NCBI GenBank assembly: GCA_019096195.1
Contig: JAGTXK010000073.1
Location: 1,488,001 to 1,552,000 of the forward strand
Direction of reading: 5' to 3'
Origin: Boletus sp. NGJ
Lineage: Eukaryota > Basidiomycota > Agaricomycetes > Boletales > Boletaceae
DNA: 64,000 nucleotides
Shown piece after piece: positions 1 through 11,207 of the stretch. Numbering within the stretch: the stretch's first letter is position 1; every line of letters starts with the position of its first letter. Below the pieces are notes generated by a model that was not told where the DNA came from, searched no databases, and worked only from the letters and a program-made list of their open reading frames with translations. Both the position numbers and the translations under genes were made by a program.

Positions 1-10
1 CCGGTGCTAG

Positions 11-3000
11 ATATTCAACGGGCGAAAGACGGATCAGTGCGGTGTTATTACTTTCGGCTCCGAGGGTGCGTAATTTTTTCTCGCCTACGCAACCAACCGT
101 CGTAAGGGTTTGCCGAAAAAAATAACATTTCGATTTCTGAACAGAAACCCGCAACGTCGTCAACGAAAAGAACGGAGGTTACGAGCACGTTTCAGAATAC
201 ATTCCAATTGGGCAACCAAATGCAGATACGCTCGCAAAACTAGATGAGCTTCAGGCATCAGAGACGGCAGGGGACCGTAAGCTTTCTCTTGTCATGTTCT
301 TATCCTCGCACATTCATCAACTTCTCGACATGGCTTTCTGAAAATCAGCAATCGATGCCTTGATTGTTGGTATCGAGACGCAAGACATTTATCTGGAGAA
401 AAAGCGTACTTGGACGCGCAAAATGGTCCTAGTTACCGATGGCGAGTCCCCGATGGAAATCGAAGAATGGGAAGGAATAGTGAAGAAAATATCAAGTTTA
501 AACATAATGTTGACTATCGTGTGAGTGAAGAACTTGTTTAACGCTGGTACTCTAGTCGCTCCTTGTGGATCATTTCCCAACATTCTCGCTTGATACCTCT
601 GTGGTCTAGACTAACCAGATGCTGACGCTTTGGAATAGAGGCGTCGACTTTGATGACGAGGAACTCGCGTATCAAGAAGAAGACAAATCCCCTATAAAAG
701 TAGGCAAGAACATCTAGCTATGCTTCATATCAATGATGTTCCCGCAGCGCGTGAACGAAACCTTTTATGTTCGCCTCATAACGGCACTGCCAGAAGGCCT
801 TGGGCTTCTCGGATCCCTTGAACACGCACTCCTCACCCTTACCTATCCCAACATCAAGGAAACCAAGTCCGCGCTCCTCTCGACAACATTACGTCTAGGA
901 GACGTCGAGGTACGGGAGAGCGAGGCCATCGAGCTCAATGTGCGCATCGCAAAGTGCACCAGCTTGGCTAGAGCGGCGTCTTGGAAGAAGTATTTCAAGA
1001 AAGGCAGTGATGAGGATGTTCCGGATGTTGAAGACGAGGGGAAGGACACTTATAAGGAGGTCAAGAGACGCACCGAATATGTCATCGACATGTCCACTGA
1101 AGAGGAAGAAGATGGGAAAGGACCAACTGCTCAGGATGTCTCGATGGATGTCGACGAAGAGAAAGGCGTGCCGGAAGAGGAGACGCGTTTCGAAAAGGTT
1201 GAAAAGGAGCAGCTCATCAAAGGGTTCAAGTATGGGTCAACCTATGTCCCTTGTCCCGATGGGCAGTTTGAGCGGCTGAACACTAAGAAGGGCATTGAAA
1301 TATGTGGCTTTTTCCAGAGGAAGAACGTGCGTCTCTTTACTTTTCCCAGGTCTTCTGCTTCAACAACTCCATTGGTTTGGTTTCCTAGTTGAATCGTTCG
1401 TATCTCATGGGCGAGCTTTCGTATGTCTATGCTTCCCCGACCTCTATTCCCGATCAACTCGCGTTCTCGTCCATTGTTCAAGCCATGTATGAAAAAGGTG
1501 TCTTGGCAATCGCAAGAATGGTGAGCCGTGAAGGTTTAGACCCCAAGATGGGTGTTCTCTCGCCCATAGTATGGCCGAACGTGGATGTACTGTTATGGGT
1601 GCAGGTATATCCTTCCCTCCCTTGCAGAGTCAGAGTAATAACGGATGGGCCGTTGTATAGATGCCCTTTGCGGACGACGTCAGACGCTATACCTTTCCCT
1701 CGCTCACTACCCTTATCTCAAGGTCAGGCGAAAAAATCACGAAACACCCTTACATTCCAACGGAGGAGCAACTCGAAGCCATGGACAACTTCGTGGATGC
1801 CATGAACCTCATGGAGGCAGGGGACAAAGATGAAAAAGGGCAAGTCTATAAACATGACTTTCATTATCCTTGCGGGACTCAGATAGGTTTCCCCAGATCT
1901 CGCCAGCCTTGGTTCGACCCGCGTCTCTCATATAATCCGGCCATTCACCGCACGAAACAAGCCCAGTTCCACTCTGCAGTGGTATCAGACATCACGACCC
2001 AGCCTCTTCCGCCACCGCATCCCGAGCTTACCAAATACTTTGACCCTCCGAAGCGTGTACTCAAGACTGCAAAACAAGCCCTGGAAGAGTGCAAGGCTGC
2101 TTTCAAGGTCAAGGAAGGCACGTATTACCCTACTTTCATTTTCGCGTCAACGCCGTGCTTCGCTGACCACACTGCACCCTCCTCAGTCCCAAAACGAGCA
2201 CCGAAAGCACGCAGGGACGATCACATGCGCGCACAGGACCAAGACGAGGATATGATTCTCCTCGACCAAAAGGGCCCCGCGCGAAAAGAGCCCGTTGTCA
2301 CGACCCCCTCCAAATCGGGGGCCGCCAGCGCTTCTCCATCTCGTGCCGGGAAGAAAAAGGTGTCGGTGGACGACTCTGAGACGGAATCGGAATCGGACGA
2401 AGAAATCTTGTTGGAGTCGAAGCCGAAACCAAGTGCGCCTGGGTTGCCGACCCCGACGGCCTCCCCTGAGCCGGAACCTGACCCACAGCGAGCACCGGGG
2501 AGGATCATTGGGAATGCATATCCACTCATGGATTTCCGTCAGAACCTCAAGCAGGGTGACGTGGTGACGAAGGCGGTGGAAGATTTCGGGGTCGTGGTGA
2601 GAGAGATTGTTGGGCAGCCGTTTGCGAGTCGACGGAAGGATGAGATGATGATGTGTTTGAAGGAGTTGCGCGAGGCATGTTTGAGGGTGAGTACATGGTT
2701 TGAATTGTGTATGGCTTGGATTCATTGAATTGATTCCGCAGGAGGACGAGATTGAGGCGTGGAACGAGTGAGTTGAAACTTTGCTTATGAGCACTCGCCT
2801 TTTTCTGACTTACTGGTCGCGTAGGATCTTGAAAGGACTGAAGGAAGACTGCGCGGGTAAGAACGGGAACAAGGACTTTTGGGCAGAGTTGCAGAAGCTG
2901 GGGCGTGACATGAGTCTGATCAGCACAACCGAAGCGAGGCGCTTCGGAGGCATATCAGCTATTTCAGAGTCTGCTGTTGACGTGGTGAGTGTATTTTTCT

Positions 3001-3065
3001 GGTCAAGTTTTCGGTGTTCATTGACAGTTGTGAGTAGTTTATGCAACAGTGAACAAGGTGTATAG
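11..3065 (+). CDS. KU80: Ku80 DNA end-binding protein (5' end outside window)
   Basis: Ku80 is one half of the Ku70/Ku80 ring that binds broken DNA ends in non-homologous end joining and at telomeres. The first visible exon starts after a CTAG acceptor at 7-10 and reads GRKTDQCGVITFGSE. The next reads NEKNGGYEHVSEYIPIGQP and then KRTWTRKMVLVTDGE, all typical of the Ku80 von Willebrand-like N-terminal domain. The DNA-binding barrel is seen as KGFKYGSTYVPCPDG and KGIEICGFF (about 1215-1320). A Pro/Ser-rich acidic linker (about 2200-2500) leads to the C-terminal helical domain (GNAYPLMDFRQNL to about 2990), which in this family contacts DNA-PKcs-like partners. The gene has at least eight short introns. 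The end is either a stop just after a donor near 2993 or the read-through stop at 3065. The start codon lies upstream of the window. Confidence 0.93.
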
Positions 3066-3322
3066 TTAGATACCGTTGTGAAAATGACATGTGTGTACGA
3101 TGAACGTTTCCCATTGTTTGCGAGTTGAGCCTTCCACAACTCGAGTGCACCATTCATTTCTTTCTTCAAGGTACTATCCTCAAATGTCCTGATGAAAGGA
3201 TTGGATAGAGTATTTGTCAGTCTCAATCGCCGGGGCATCGCCACTGTCGTCATTGGAGTGCCCCTGTGTGTTCGAGACACAAATCACATCTTCATCACCA
3301 ACGCCCTCTCACACGACACACC

Positions 3323-4079
3323 ATGCCACTTCTCGACCCCCTTGGCGCGGTGGCGACCACCATAAAAAATGCGGGCATCGTCCCCGACGTGATCCCCGGC
3401 AAGACCCCTTTCATCCCTGAAGCGCTGCTCCTCACGAGATGGCCGACCGGAAAAGAAGCCATGTTGGGAAACACGCTGACGACGATCGATACAGCCGACG
3501 AACCCTCGGTGTCATTTACCCCCATGCAGTCATTTGCGGCGGCGACCGACGTGGGGTATACGCTCGTCATGACCGACCCAGACGCACCATCCAGGAGCGA
3601 TCCCAAGATGGGCCAGTGGCGACATTGGTTGGTGAGTCGGATGAATGCGTGGGGATGTGTGTGCTGACGAGGACGTGCGTGTGCGTGTGTGGTATACAGG
3701 TGACGGGTCTCAAAGCGCCTGCCTTGAGCGCGCTCGATACGGGAGACTTGAGTGCGCGTGTGACGAGGCCGGCGACGACGCCTTATTACCCGCCTGCTCC
3801 GCCTCGAGGCACAGGACCTCATCGCTACGGTGAATACCCCCTGCTGACATGTCGACGCGACGATGCCGTTCCGCTGACTCGGTTGTTCTCGCTCCCCTGA
3901 TGAGACTAGTGTTTTTACTCTACCAAGAACCGAGCGTGGACTTTATGATCCCGACGCACGCGGATGAATACAAGAACAGGCCCAAAGATCGGGCAAAGTG
4001 GAACGCGGCGCATTTTGCGGAACGGTACGGACTGAAGCTGGTGGGGGTGAATTATGTCGTCGTGAGGGGAAACGAGTAG
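3323..4079 (+). CDS. PEBP-family protein (phosphatidylethanolamine-binding / carboxypeptidase Y inhibitor type)
   Basis: The protein is joined from three exons, about 3323-3631, 3700-3829 and 3910-4079, with clean GT-AG borders and matching phases. Exon 1 carries the family signature [19 protein letters not shown], which lines the anion-binding pocket. Exon 2 ends GPHRY and exon 3 opens VFLLYQEP, the second conserved block. The protein ends in a conserved C-terminal helix region ([18 protein letters not shown]). The product is about 200 residues, normal for the family, with no evident signal peptide. In fungi such proteins inhibit vacuolar carboxypeptidase Y or bind lipid; which role applies here cannot be read from sequence. 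It lies about 260 bases downstream of KU80 on the same strand. Confidence 0.9.
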
Positions 4080-4496
4080 ACATGTGAGTATGGGAATGTT
4101 TTCGGTGACTTCGATGGCTGGTTGTCGTTTGTGTAGCGTATAGTTTGGCGGTGGCCTGCAAGCGCTCTTCCTTGTTTATGACGGTTGATAATGATTGACC
4201 AGAAAGGACTCGTGTTCAAATTCCTGTGAAGCGTGTGCGTACGCTCGCAGCTCTTGAGCGCTGTCTCTTTCAGCAGAACGTCGACTTGGCAAAGTCATAT
4301 CCTAAGTGCATGGAGAAAGCCGGAGAGAAGAGCATGCTCGTCAGAGGTAGTGTCATGGATGGCTTTGACACTACATATTTATAAATCCCGATCATCTAGC
4401 TATAAATACGAACACCATGAACTTGAACGGAGAGATATTGTTCATCTCCTCTCCCAGATCCACACAAGTCACACTATCAACTCTCAATCTATCCTA

Positions 4497-5505
4497 ATGG
4501 TTGCTCCTCGTCAACCCATCAGTTCCTCCGCAGACTACGCTGCGTGAGTCCTTGCGTTTGCACTTGTCCGTCTAAACTTATGAACATGCGACAGTCAGCT
4601 TGAAATACTCCACGAGATTGAGCGTCTCGGAGGATCCGCCGGATATGACGCGAATCCGGACGCATTCAGTGACTTTGTTCCGGTGAGTGATCCGACGTTC
4701 TAATCAAAAAATACGCCCGTTGACCGCTCGTGTGTATGATGGATCTTCAGGCCCTCGACCCATTTGATTCCGAGTAATTTCACGTCCTCTTTTCGTAATG
4801 TCCTTCGTGACCACTGTATTCATTCTAGCGTCTGGGCCAAGGCTATTAACGAACTGGAGGAAAATGCAACGGAACCGGATGCACGAGCATTGAAAGCCAA
4901 GTTGCAGGCTGAGCTCGATTTGCAACACTCCGTACGTGTTGCTCTCCTGCAACTATGTCTGGTGATGACCCTGTGTAATCACAGGACCCGAAGTTGGCGC
5001 AAAAACAACGGTAAGATGTGTGCGACATGTTCCTGGTCTCCGTCCAATATAGCTTTGCATCCCAAGTATCTCATACATCATCGAGGGAATAGAGTCCCTT
5101 GGTGGGTCTGTTGGCTTCCAGAAGTTCATAATGAACCCTCGGACCGTGTCATCTCAGTCCGGTGACCAGGGAACTGCTGCTTCCTGCGCGACCCAAGCAG
5201 CTGCAGATGAGTGGCCTCACTGCTATGCCACGGGATTCATCCAGAGAGCTCTCATCACGAGACTTGACTTTTTTGCCAATCAGCATTCTGGCTCGGGCCA
5301 CGCGTGGGGACCTGCCCTTGGCATTGGTAATCTGCAGGGTGTCCTGTTCTATTCGAGCTTCGATGCTGACAGCTTCAGCTTTGAAAACGCTTCTGCTGGT
5401 GCTGGTGCTTTGATGAAATTGAATGGTGTCACTACTTCCTTCTTTGTGGGGGTGTTGATTGGGGTCAGCCAAGGCTTTTCATTTGAAGGCAGTTGGAGTT
5501 GGTGA
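4497..5505 (+). CDS. small multi-exon protein with C-terminal Gly/Ser/Phe-rich beta-type domain (weakly Vap-like)
   Basis: I do not firmly recognise this gene. Six exons join in frame: MVAPRQPISSSADYA, then QLEILHEIERLGGSAGY, a very short exon ALDPFDSE, a charged helical part (KAINELEENATEPDAR), DPKLAQKQR, and a long last exon entered at about 5069 (ISYIIEGIESLGGSVGFQKF). The last about 145 residues end with GVLFYSSFDADSFSFEN, an alternating hydrophobic stretch, and GSWSW at the stop. The order 'G-x-LF...SFxFxN...Gly-rich...GSWxW' resembles the eight-stranded barrel of the Rhodococcus virulence-associated (Vap) family, but this is my own eye comparison and is weak. There is no signal peptide. 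An upstream ATG at 4432 is closed by an in-frame stop, so 4497 is preferred. Part of its 3' flank is copied at about 8518-8640. Confidence 0.6.
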
Positions 5506-5733
5506 AGGGGGTGGCATGAACAAGTATCCCAAATCTCCAGGAAGAGTTGCATATGTTGAACCTGTGACTGAATCTAGGTAGTGGTTACTCTCTTGAAGTA
5601 TTGCTGTCATCTGTAAGAAATATAATAGAGAGTCGGGGGCTGGAATAAACCTGTCAATAACCCCTGAATGAGTCACGTGACGCATAATCTTTTCCTGGCC
5701 TTTGCTTTTTGCTCTCGCACCTCAACGTTTGCA

Positions 5734-6794
5734 ATGGCACGCAAAGCGCGAAGAACACAAGATTCATCAAGCGATGACGATGCCCCTGAAGTCGTCCCCC
5801 GCTCGACGTCCAAAGCTGAGGCGAAGCGCAATCAAAAAGCCCTACACGACTTTGAGGCGGAAGAAAAAGCACGGAGAAAGGCGCGTAATCAGGAAAGAGA
5901 TCAAAAGCTGAAAGAAAGAGCGCGTGTGACCAAAGGTATCAAGACGGGCGAGAAGCCGAAAGGGGTCAGATTCGTGGATCGGGAGTTGGAGGGAGAAGAC
6001 GAGCGAGACGAAGGAGACGATGTGGAAGCGAGGATGTTGAAAGCTATGAGGGACGCCGCAGACGAAGTGGACAGTGGCGAAGGAGACGACGGCGACGGCG
6101 ACGGCGAATTCAAGGGATTTGGGCAGGGAATGGATTTAGGCGATGACATGGCATCGGATTCGGACTCTTCCTTTGTGCAGAATGAAGACGATGACGACGC
6201 CGAAATGTCATTTGAGGAAAGCGACTCGACAGACCCGGAGGCTCAGACGGACGACGAGGAGACTACACCACTCCAAGCGAATGTCCACAAATCAGGCAGG
6301 AAAGCCGACTATCTTGCGGACGACCTGTTCGCAGCTGCTTTTGCCTCCCAAAATTCGAAACTGCCCGCCAAGAAAGATATGGAATCGACTCAACAGCAAA
6401 CGGTCAGGAAACGACGGCGAAAATCTATTGCGCGTCCAAAGGATCTAGTGATTGGGTACTTCATTGTCTTCTCATGTCCAGTTCGTGGGTCACTCATTCC
6501 AGGCTTTTCAGTGGTCGTACCATACGCATGTTACCCCGACCCTCAGATCCACGATCACAAGCCACAGCACGAAGTGTCCCGTCTGCACGCGCTCGCAGAT
6601 TCGTGGACCAAAGCTTGGCTATGAAGGGCAAGCAAGCACTTCTCAAGGCCAAGAAAAAAGGTTGGGAAAGGCGGCCGGGTAAATCAACATTTCCATTCTG
6701 CTCACGCCGCCTGCTGATACGATGTTCTCTAGCAAATGTCGGGGTCATGAAATACCAAGGGGCTCCACACGGATTTACTCGGAGTACACGGTAA
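5734..6794 (+). CDS. charged, probably nucleolar/ribosome-biogenesis protein of fungi
   Basis: The ATG at 5734 opens MARKARRTQDSSSDDDAPE, followed by a basic coiled stretch (KARRKARNQERDQKLKER), long acidic runs and a basic patch (VRKRRRKS). An intron with donor at about 6459 splices to GRTIRMLPRP at about 6511. A second splices ...KKKGWERRP to ANVGVMKYQGAPHGFTR and the stop at 6794. The tail pattern 'arginine-rich, W-x-RRPAN-x-GV, GAP-x-GF-x-R' recurs in fungal proteins that I know only as uncharacterised. The acidic/basic composition and the lack of membrane segments suggest a nucleolar or chromatin-associated role, which is inference. It is convergent with the minus-strand gene that ends at 6901. 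Confidence 0.7.
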
Positions 6795-6900
6795 AGAGAT
6801 GAGTTGTGCTTGTCAGTCAGGCCATCTGCATCTCCCGATACTGAGAGGGACACTTCGAATCCGGCCACGTAGATATCGTTTCATGGCAACGACCCCACTC

Positions 6901-7696
6901 TCAGGCCGACTTCTGATTCTTGAGGCCTGCTCTACCGTAGTAATACGTCTGTCGTCCAATACCAGCAAACCAGGCCAGCCTGACGGATGTGTCAGATCGT
7001 GGACACTTCAAGAGACAGACTGCTCACCTCATGCTGAGAAGAAAGACAACAAAGGTGATATTTCCGTGGGTCATCGAGTTCCACGACCCAAATGAATACC
7101 GCAAGTTTTCTGGGAGGCCAACCCACGAAGCTATAATACTGTATCCTCATCAACATACTTGTGATATGCGTTGTGCGCAACTGACTCACTGCGAGACCTG
7201 GCAGCATCGTGGTCAGCCCGAAGAGAAACCCGGTACGGAATACGTGGTACTCACGTCTGCCAAGGCAAGCGCAGTCATGCTCGCGCCCAAGATACGTTCC
7301 TGCGCCTCGGGATTGTTAGGCAGTGTGTCCCGGATCGCTCGGAATACGAGTGACGATATTAGTCCAAGCAACATGTAGCCTGTAAAAGTGAACCGATCAA
7401 TAAGTACGTCTGCTTGGGTTGCAGATAACTGTCATACAATTGCCAAGCTGCCATATTGCCATCGTCGTTCGGGCGTCCAGCGCCTCGGACGGGGTGTCTG
7501 CTGGGATGAGCTGGGCATGGAACCATTCTGGTCCAGGGAAGAACCATGCCAGGAAGGCAGGGGAGACCGTTGACACTATCGCGACACGTCAGTTTGTGGA
7601 CATGTTTGTAGACTGAGAAGGAGAGAACTGACGAGGTTCGAAGTAGAGAAATAGAGCCTGATAGAAACCTGGGAGCGCTGGAAAGTCGCGAGGCAT
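6901..7696 (-). CDS. DUF7704-like integral membrane protein
   Basis: Read on the minus strand from ATG 7696: MPRDFPALPGFYQALFLYFEP, then after an intron FLAWFFPGPEWFHAQLIP, TTMAIWQLGNCY, a membrane segment GYMLLGLISSLVFRAI, then ASMTALALADV, and later WNSMTHGNITFVVFLLSMR and LAWFAGIG. It ends GLKNQKSA with TGA at 6903-6901. The order 'FYxxFFLYxEP, TxxAxxQLxNxY, ALxxAD, WNxxxxGNxxF, WFxGIG' is that of a small four-helix fungal membrane family I know as DUF7704. The intron near 7200-7260 is not certain, because the exon with TTMLPGLA lacks an obvious acceptor. No biochemical role is established. Confidence 0.72.
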
Positions 7697-7821
7697 GACG
7701 GCAGTTCGAGTTGAGGATGAGATGATCCTGAGAACTGCTCGAAACATCCCACGCGCAGCTACAAGACTCGATCCGAGGAACGGCCTAGCTGTTCAGGATT
7801 ATTACATGCTGGGTACCATCC

Positions 7822-8300
7822 AAGGAGGGTCGCTCTGATGCCCGCTCATCAGCGTTCGATCTTCCTGTCCAGCCCGTAATACCCAGCCCGCAGTCAGGGC
7901 CCAAATCACAGGTACGCCGGATCATATTCAGGCTAAGATCTCTAAAGGCTTTCCTGTTTTACTCGGCGCGCTTACTCTGGCTGAGCTGGCGACCACCGGA
8001 CTTTTTGGGATCTTGTGACTGGTCGGAGTCCTGGCCGTTGAGTGCCTGTGTCCAGCTAGTACAGCCTGTCCGCCTTCTTGCGCACCAATGTTTCACCCTA
8101 TGGTGTAGTTCAAAAATGATCAAGACGTTCACGGCGCTGCGCAGAACGCCACTCACTGACAACGGCAGTCCTCGACTAGTCGCCCAAGGTTCGTGTAGCA
8201 AGATCATCCAAGGACCATCTATAGGCACGCCACCTCCGTGTTTCTCCAACTAACCAACCATCCTCACTCTCATAACCCCATTCAGGTGTCTCAAACAAGA
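7822..8300 (+). pseudogene. decayed copy of the first exon of the CofD-like gene at 9157
   Basis: The bases from about 7822 to 7930 follow 9190-9345. Both contain a run reading 'TTCGATCTTCCTGTCCA' then 'CCCGTxA' and 'CCxAGxCCGCAG', and then a shared 'GCCCAAAT...ACAG'. The match stops and resumes at about 8189-8270, where 'GACCATCTATAGG' and 'GTGTTTCTCCAA' match 9476-9512, which is the exon-1 donor region. The part between is unrelated. The relic therefore has both ends of the source exon with a foreign or scrambled middle, and no open frame across it. It lies directly upstream of the living gene in the same orientation. Confidence 0.7.
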
Positions 8301-8517
8301 CTGTCAGTCCAGACCAAGCAACGCGGAACAGCGGCAATGGACAAGTTCCGTGTTCCAGATCACACTCAAAAATATATGCAATTCAACAACATTACGAGCG
8401 TAATTATGGGCCTGGAACTTGCCTTTTTTTTCCATGTGTTTGGGCTTGATGATCTCGGAGGTGGATGGGGTGTATCAAAAGGGTGTACAGGTTTGATTTG
8501 AACCCCTTTCTTAAAGG

Positions 8518-8640
8518 AGGTTGGATACATTGAATCCGTGACTGGATCTAGGCAGCGGCTGCTCTCCTGAAACGTTGAGTTATCCATAATCTAAGAGGTG
8601 TAGAGAGCGAGCCTCGGGCCTCGGGGGCTGAGACATGAAT
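8518..8640 (+). repeat. degenerate copy of the 3' flank of the gene at 4497-5505
   Basis: This stretch aligns with 5546-5645. Both contain a TTGAA-C-C/T-GTGACTG-ATCTAGG-AG-GG-T-CTCTC-TGAA series and end in a GTCGGGGGCTG-like run. Similarity is clear but imperfect, with substitutions at many positions. There is no matching coding sequence upstream of it, so only the non-coding flank is preserved here. Confidence 0.6.
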
Positions 8641-9156
8641 ATTGATTGCTACAAGGGGGCGTCGCTGACGCCAATCACCTTGCTTGTCGGCACCATGGAT
8701 TTCGAATCCTCCGACTCTGACCTCTTGTTGACTCCCGACATACATACAGGACGAAAAGACGGTGCTTTGCACTATCATCAACTTAATCTTTATTATTTTA
8801 CTGTCTATTTGGTCGTGTGGACTTTGGCACAGGAAGCCAACACGTGGTGACCTTGTCAAGCAAGGTGATGTAGCTTATGTGACGCTGTCGAGGAACAGGG
8901 ACCTGGTAGACGTATTGACAAGGATCTCGTGTCGCTGAACACATTCAGCCCTCCATGATGCAATTGTTTTGCTCCATCATGGACCCTCCGATTCCAGCTG
9001 TTTCAAAATCGATGACCGAGTATAAGTATCGAACTAAGAATCGAATGTGGGGAGTTTTGCTGAAAAGTATGGTCGGAAACTCGACGGGGTCGGATCCGGA
9101 GATGCACAACTTGAGCTTCACCTGATCCCCACAGTCCGAAAGTAAAAGTAACAAGT
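8641..9156. other. no recognised gene
   Basis: Between the repeat relic and the CofD-like gene I see only short open frames without family features. The final part is presumably the promoter and leader of the gene starting at 9157. Confidence 0.4.
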
Positions 9157-11207
9157 ATGTACATGGACCACGCACAACTCAATCCCCGCAGTCACCTCGA
9201 TGACAGCCCCAGCTCGTCGGTATTCGATCTTCCTGTCCAACCCGTGAACCCTAGTCCGCAGCCACTGGCGACTGGAGGAAGCAGCAACAACTCTGACCTC
9301 CGCCCAAGAACAAGCGCCCAAATTACAGACACACCGGAGTCATCTCCCAATATCACGGTGATATCGGGCGGTTCTGGCGGAAATGCCATCTGCTCCGCGT
9401 TCGACGACGCGTGTTTCGTACTTCCCGTCTCGGATGACGGAGGTTCGTCGAGCGAGATCATTCGCGTTCTTGGAGGACCATCTATAGGTACGCCACATTG
9501 GTGTTTCTCCAATCGATTATCCTCGTGGGTCACCGACTCGAAGCCTGTGTGCAAGGTGACATTCGCTCCAGACTTGTCCGGATGATACCTCCAGTACCCC
9601 CGAACTCTCCCCTCGGTGCCGTGCGCACACTTCTTTCATACAGATTACCCGCGAACGTCTCCGAACGCGAGGCTCGTGAAGAGTGGAGAGACATCATCGA
9701 AGGACACAGTCCTCTCTGGTCGGGAATTCCCAACGACCGCAAGGAAACTATCCGAGGTCCGTCACAACTCCCTCGGAACGTGTACGTACAAGTCAACGGA
9801 ATGTATTAACTTTCCGGAACTCGTAGGTTTCCTCGTCTACTTTGAGAACGAGGTGCTCAAACGCGCTCACAAGAATTTCTCCTTTTTGAACGGAAGGTAA
9901 TACCGTGTCAGTCCAGGGATGCACTTGTCTGAATGACTATTTCCTAGCATCGGAAATTATTTCATTTCTGGTGCTCAAACCTTCTTTCGGTCCTTGCCAT
10001 CAGCTATATTCTTGTTCGCATCCATCACCAACAGTCAGGTATGTCTCACCTTGGGAATGTGGCTCTGCCACGATTGACAGGCTACGTGAAGGCAAATATA
10101 CTGCCGGTCATAGTTACCAACCACACGGTGACTATCGCTGCGGAGCTAGTAAGTCTCATGCTTAAATTGGGATAGTACAGGCATGGCAGCGCTTCCCAAT
10201 AGGAAAATGGTACCAGGCTCGTCGGACAGTGCGAGATATCTCATCCTGTGAATCCCTCGTCATCAATTGAGGAAGACGGTCCCGAGATGGATGCATTTTC
10301 CCCCGTGGATGGCATGGGTGAAACCATTCCCCATCGATCTAATGTTATGTACAGCCAAATGGACAAAGATCGCGGTTATGAGCCTTTGCAAGCCAAAATA
10401 TACAGTGGGTAGATCGCTGGATAGATCTTGTGAATTTTGGATGGACCCACGACATCTCGAGATAGGGTTGTATTACATCAATGCGTACGGTCACGAGGTA
10501 CATCCCATGCCGAACCCTGATTTCATCAAGACAATTGCGACCTCCGAGGCTCTGGTGTATTCCTGTGGCTCGCTCTGGACAAGGTAAGCTCCAAGTTCGA
10601 TTCGTGGTTCTGAATGATACGCGATCGCAAATAGTATCATCCCCTGCTTAGCCCTTCGTGGAGTGGCGTCTGGAATTGCACGTTCTAGCCTTTTACAGGC
10701 CAAAATTCTTCTACGTGAGTGGTACCACGCCCTCGGGATCTATATCTTTTTTTTTTTTTCTGATTTCAGTCAGTAAATGGAAAGAATGACAGAGAAACAG
10801 ACGGTTACACTGCCGTTGACTATGTCAAGTAAGCACGGCCACTACTTGGTCCAAGCGTGTAGCCCTTTAATCTTACGCTTCCCCAGAGCCATCGTGGGGG
10901 TACTCAACTCCGATTACCAAAAGCCGTCCTACGGCCTCGGCAATGCAAGTACGGTTTACCCGATCTCGGCATTTATAACCCATCTTGTCTGGCTCGAGGG
11001 AACATTTATTGAGGTGGACGTGATGGCTTTGATGGTGGGTTCCGACTCCATTATTCACCGTCGTTACTCTTACGATTATGTATTCTGCAGGCGTTAGGCG
11101 TCAAGTCTATTATGATCAGGGGTAACGTCGAAGGTAATGCGGATCAGGGTCCGCGGTATGATGCGGACGTGGTTAGACGCGTGCTTGCACATATCCTGGA
11201 AAATTAA
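9157..11207 (+). CDS. CofD/YvcK-like (UPF0052) family protein
   Basis: From the ATG at 9157 a variable Ser/Pro-rich leader precedes NITVISGGSGGN and PVSDDGGSSSEI, the GG-x-GG and DDGG motifs of the CofD superfamily. Exon 1 ends at 9487 and exon 2 starts at 9556 (GDIRSRLVRMIPP). Later exons give SPLGAVRTLLSYRLP, FLVYFENEVLKRAH, SIGNYFISGAQTFF, ILYINAYGHEVHPMPNPDF, LVYSCGSLWTSIIPCLALRG, VDYVKAIVGVLN and a tail DADVVRRVLAHILEN with TAA at 11205-11207. About nine introns are needed. Archaeal CofD transfers lactyl-phosphate to the F420 precursor, and bacterial YvcK binds UDP-sugars. The fungal relatives have no established reaction, so the role is open. Length (about 490 residues) and motif order look complete. 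Confidence 0.9.

Noticed and set aside
2183-2794. Long open frame on the minus strand opposite KU80
   Set aside because: It is the antisense of the Ser/Pro/Glu-rich KU80 linker. Its Arg/His/Leu-rich sequence is a composition artefact and the plus strand has clear family motifs.
3295-3822. Minus-strand frame of 175 codons opposite the PEBP gene
   Set aside because: It crosses both the first PEBP exon and the intron, has no family features, and the plus strand carries an unmistakable PEBP signature.
5149-5472. Minus-strand frame opposite the gene at 4497-5505
   Set aside because: It mirrors the last exon. The plus strand joins six exons in one frame.
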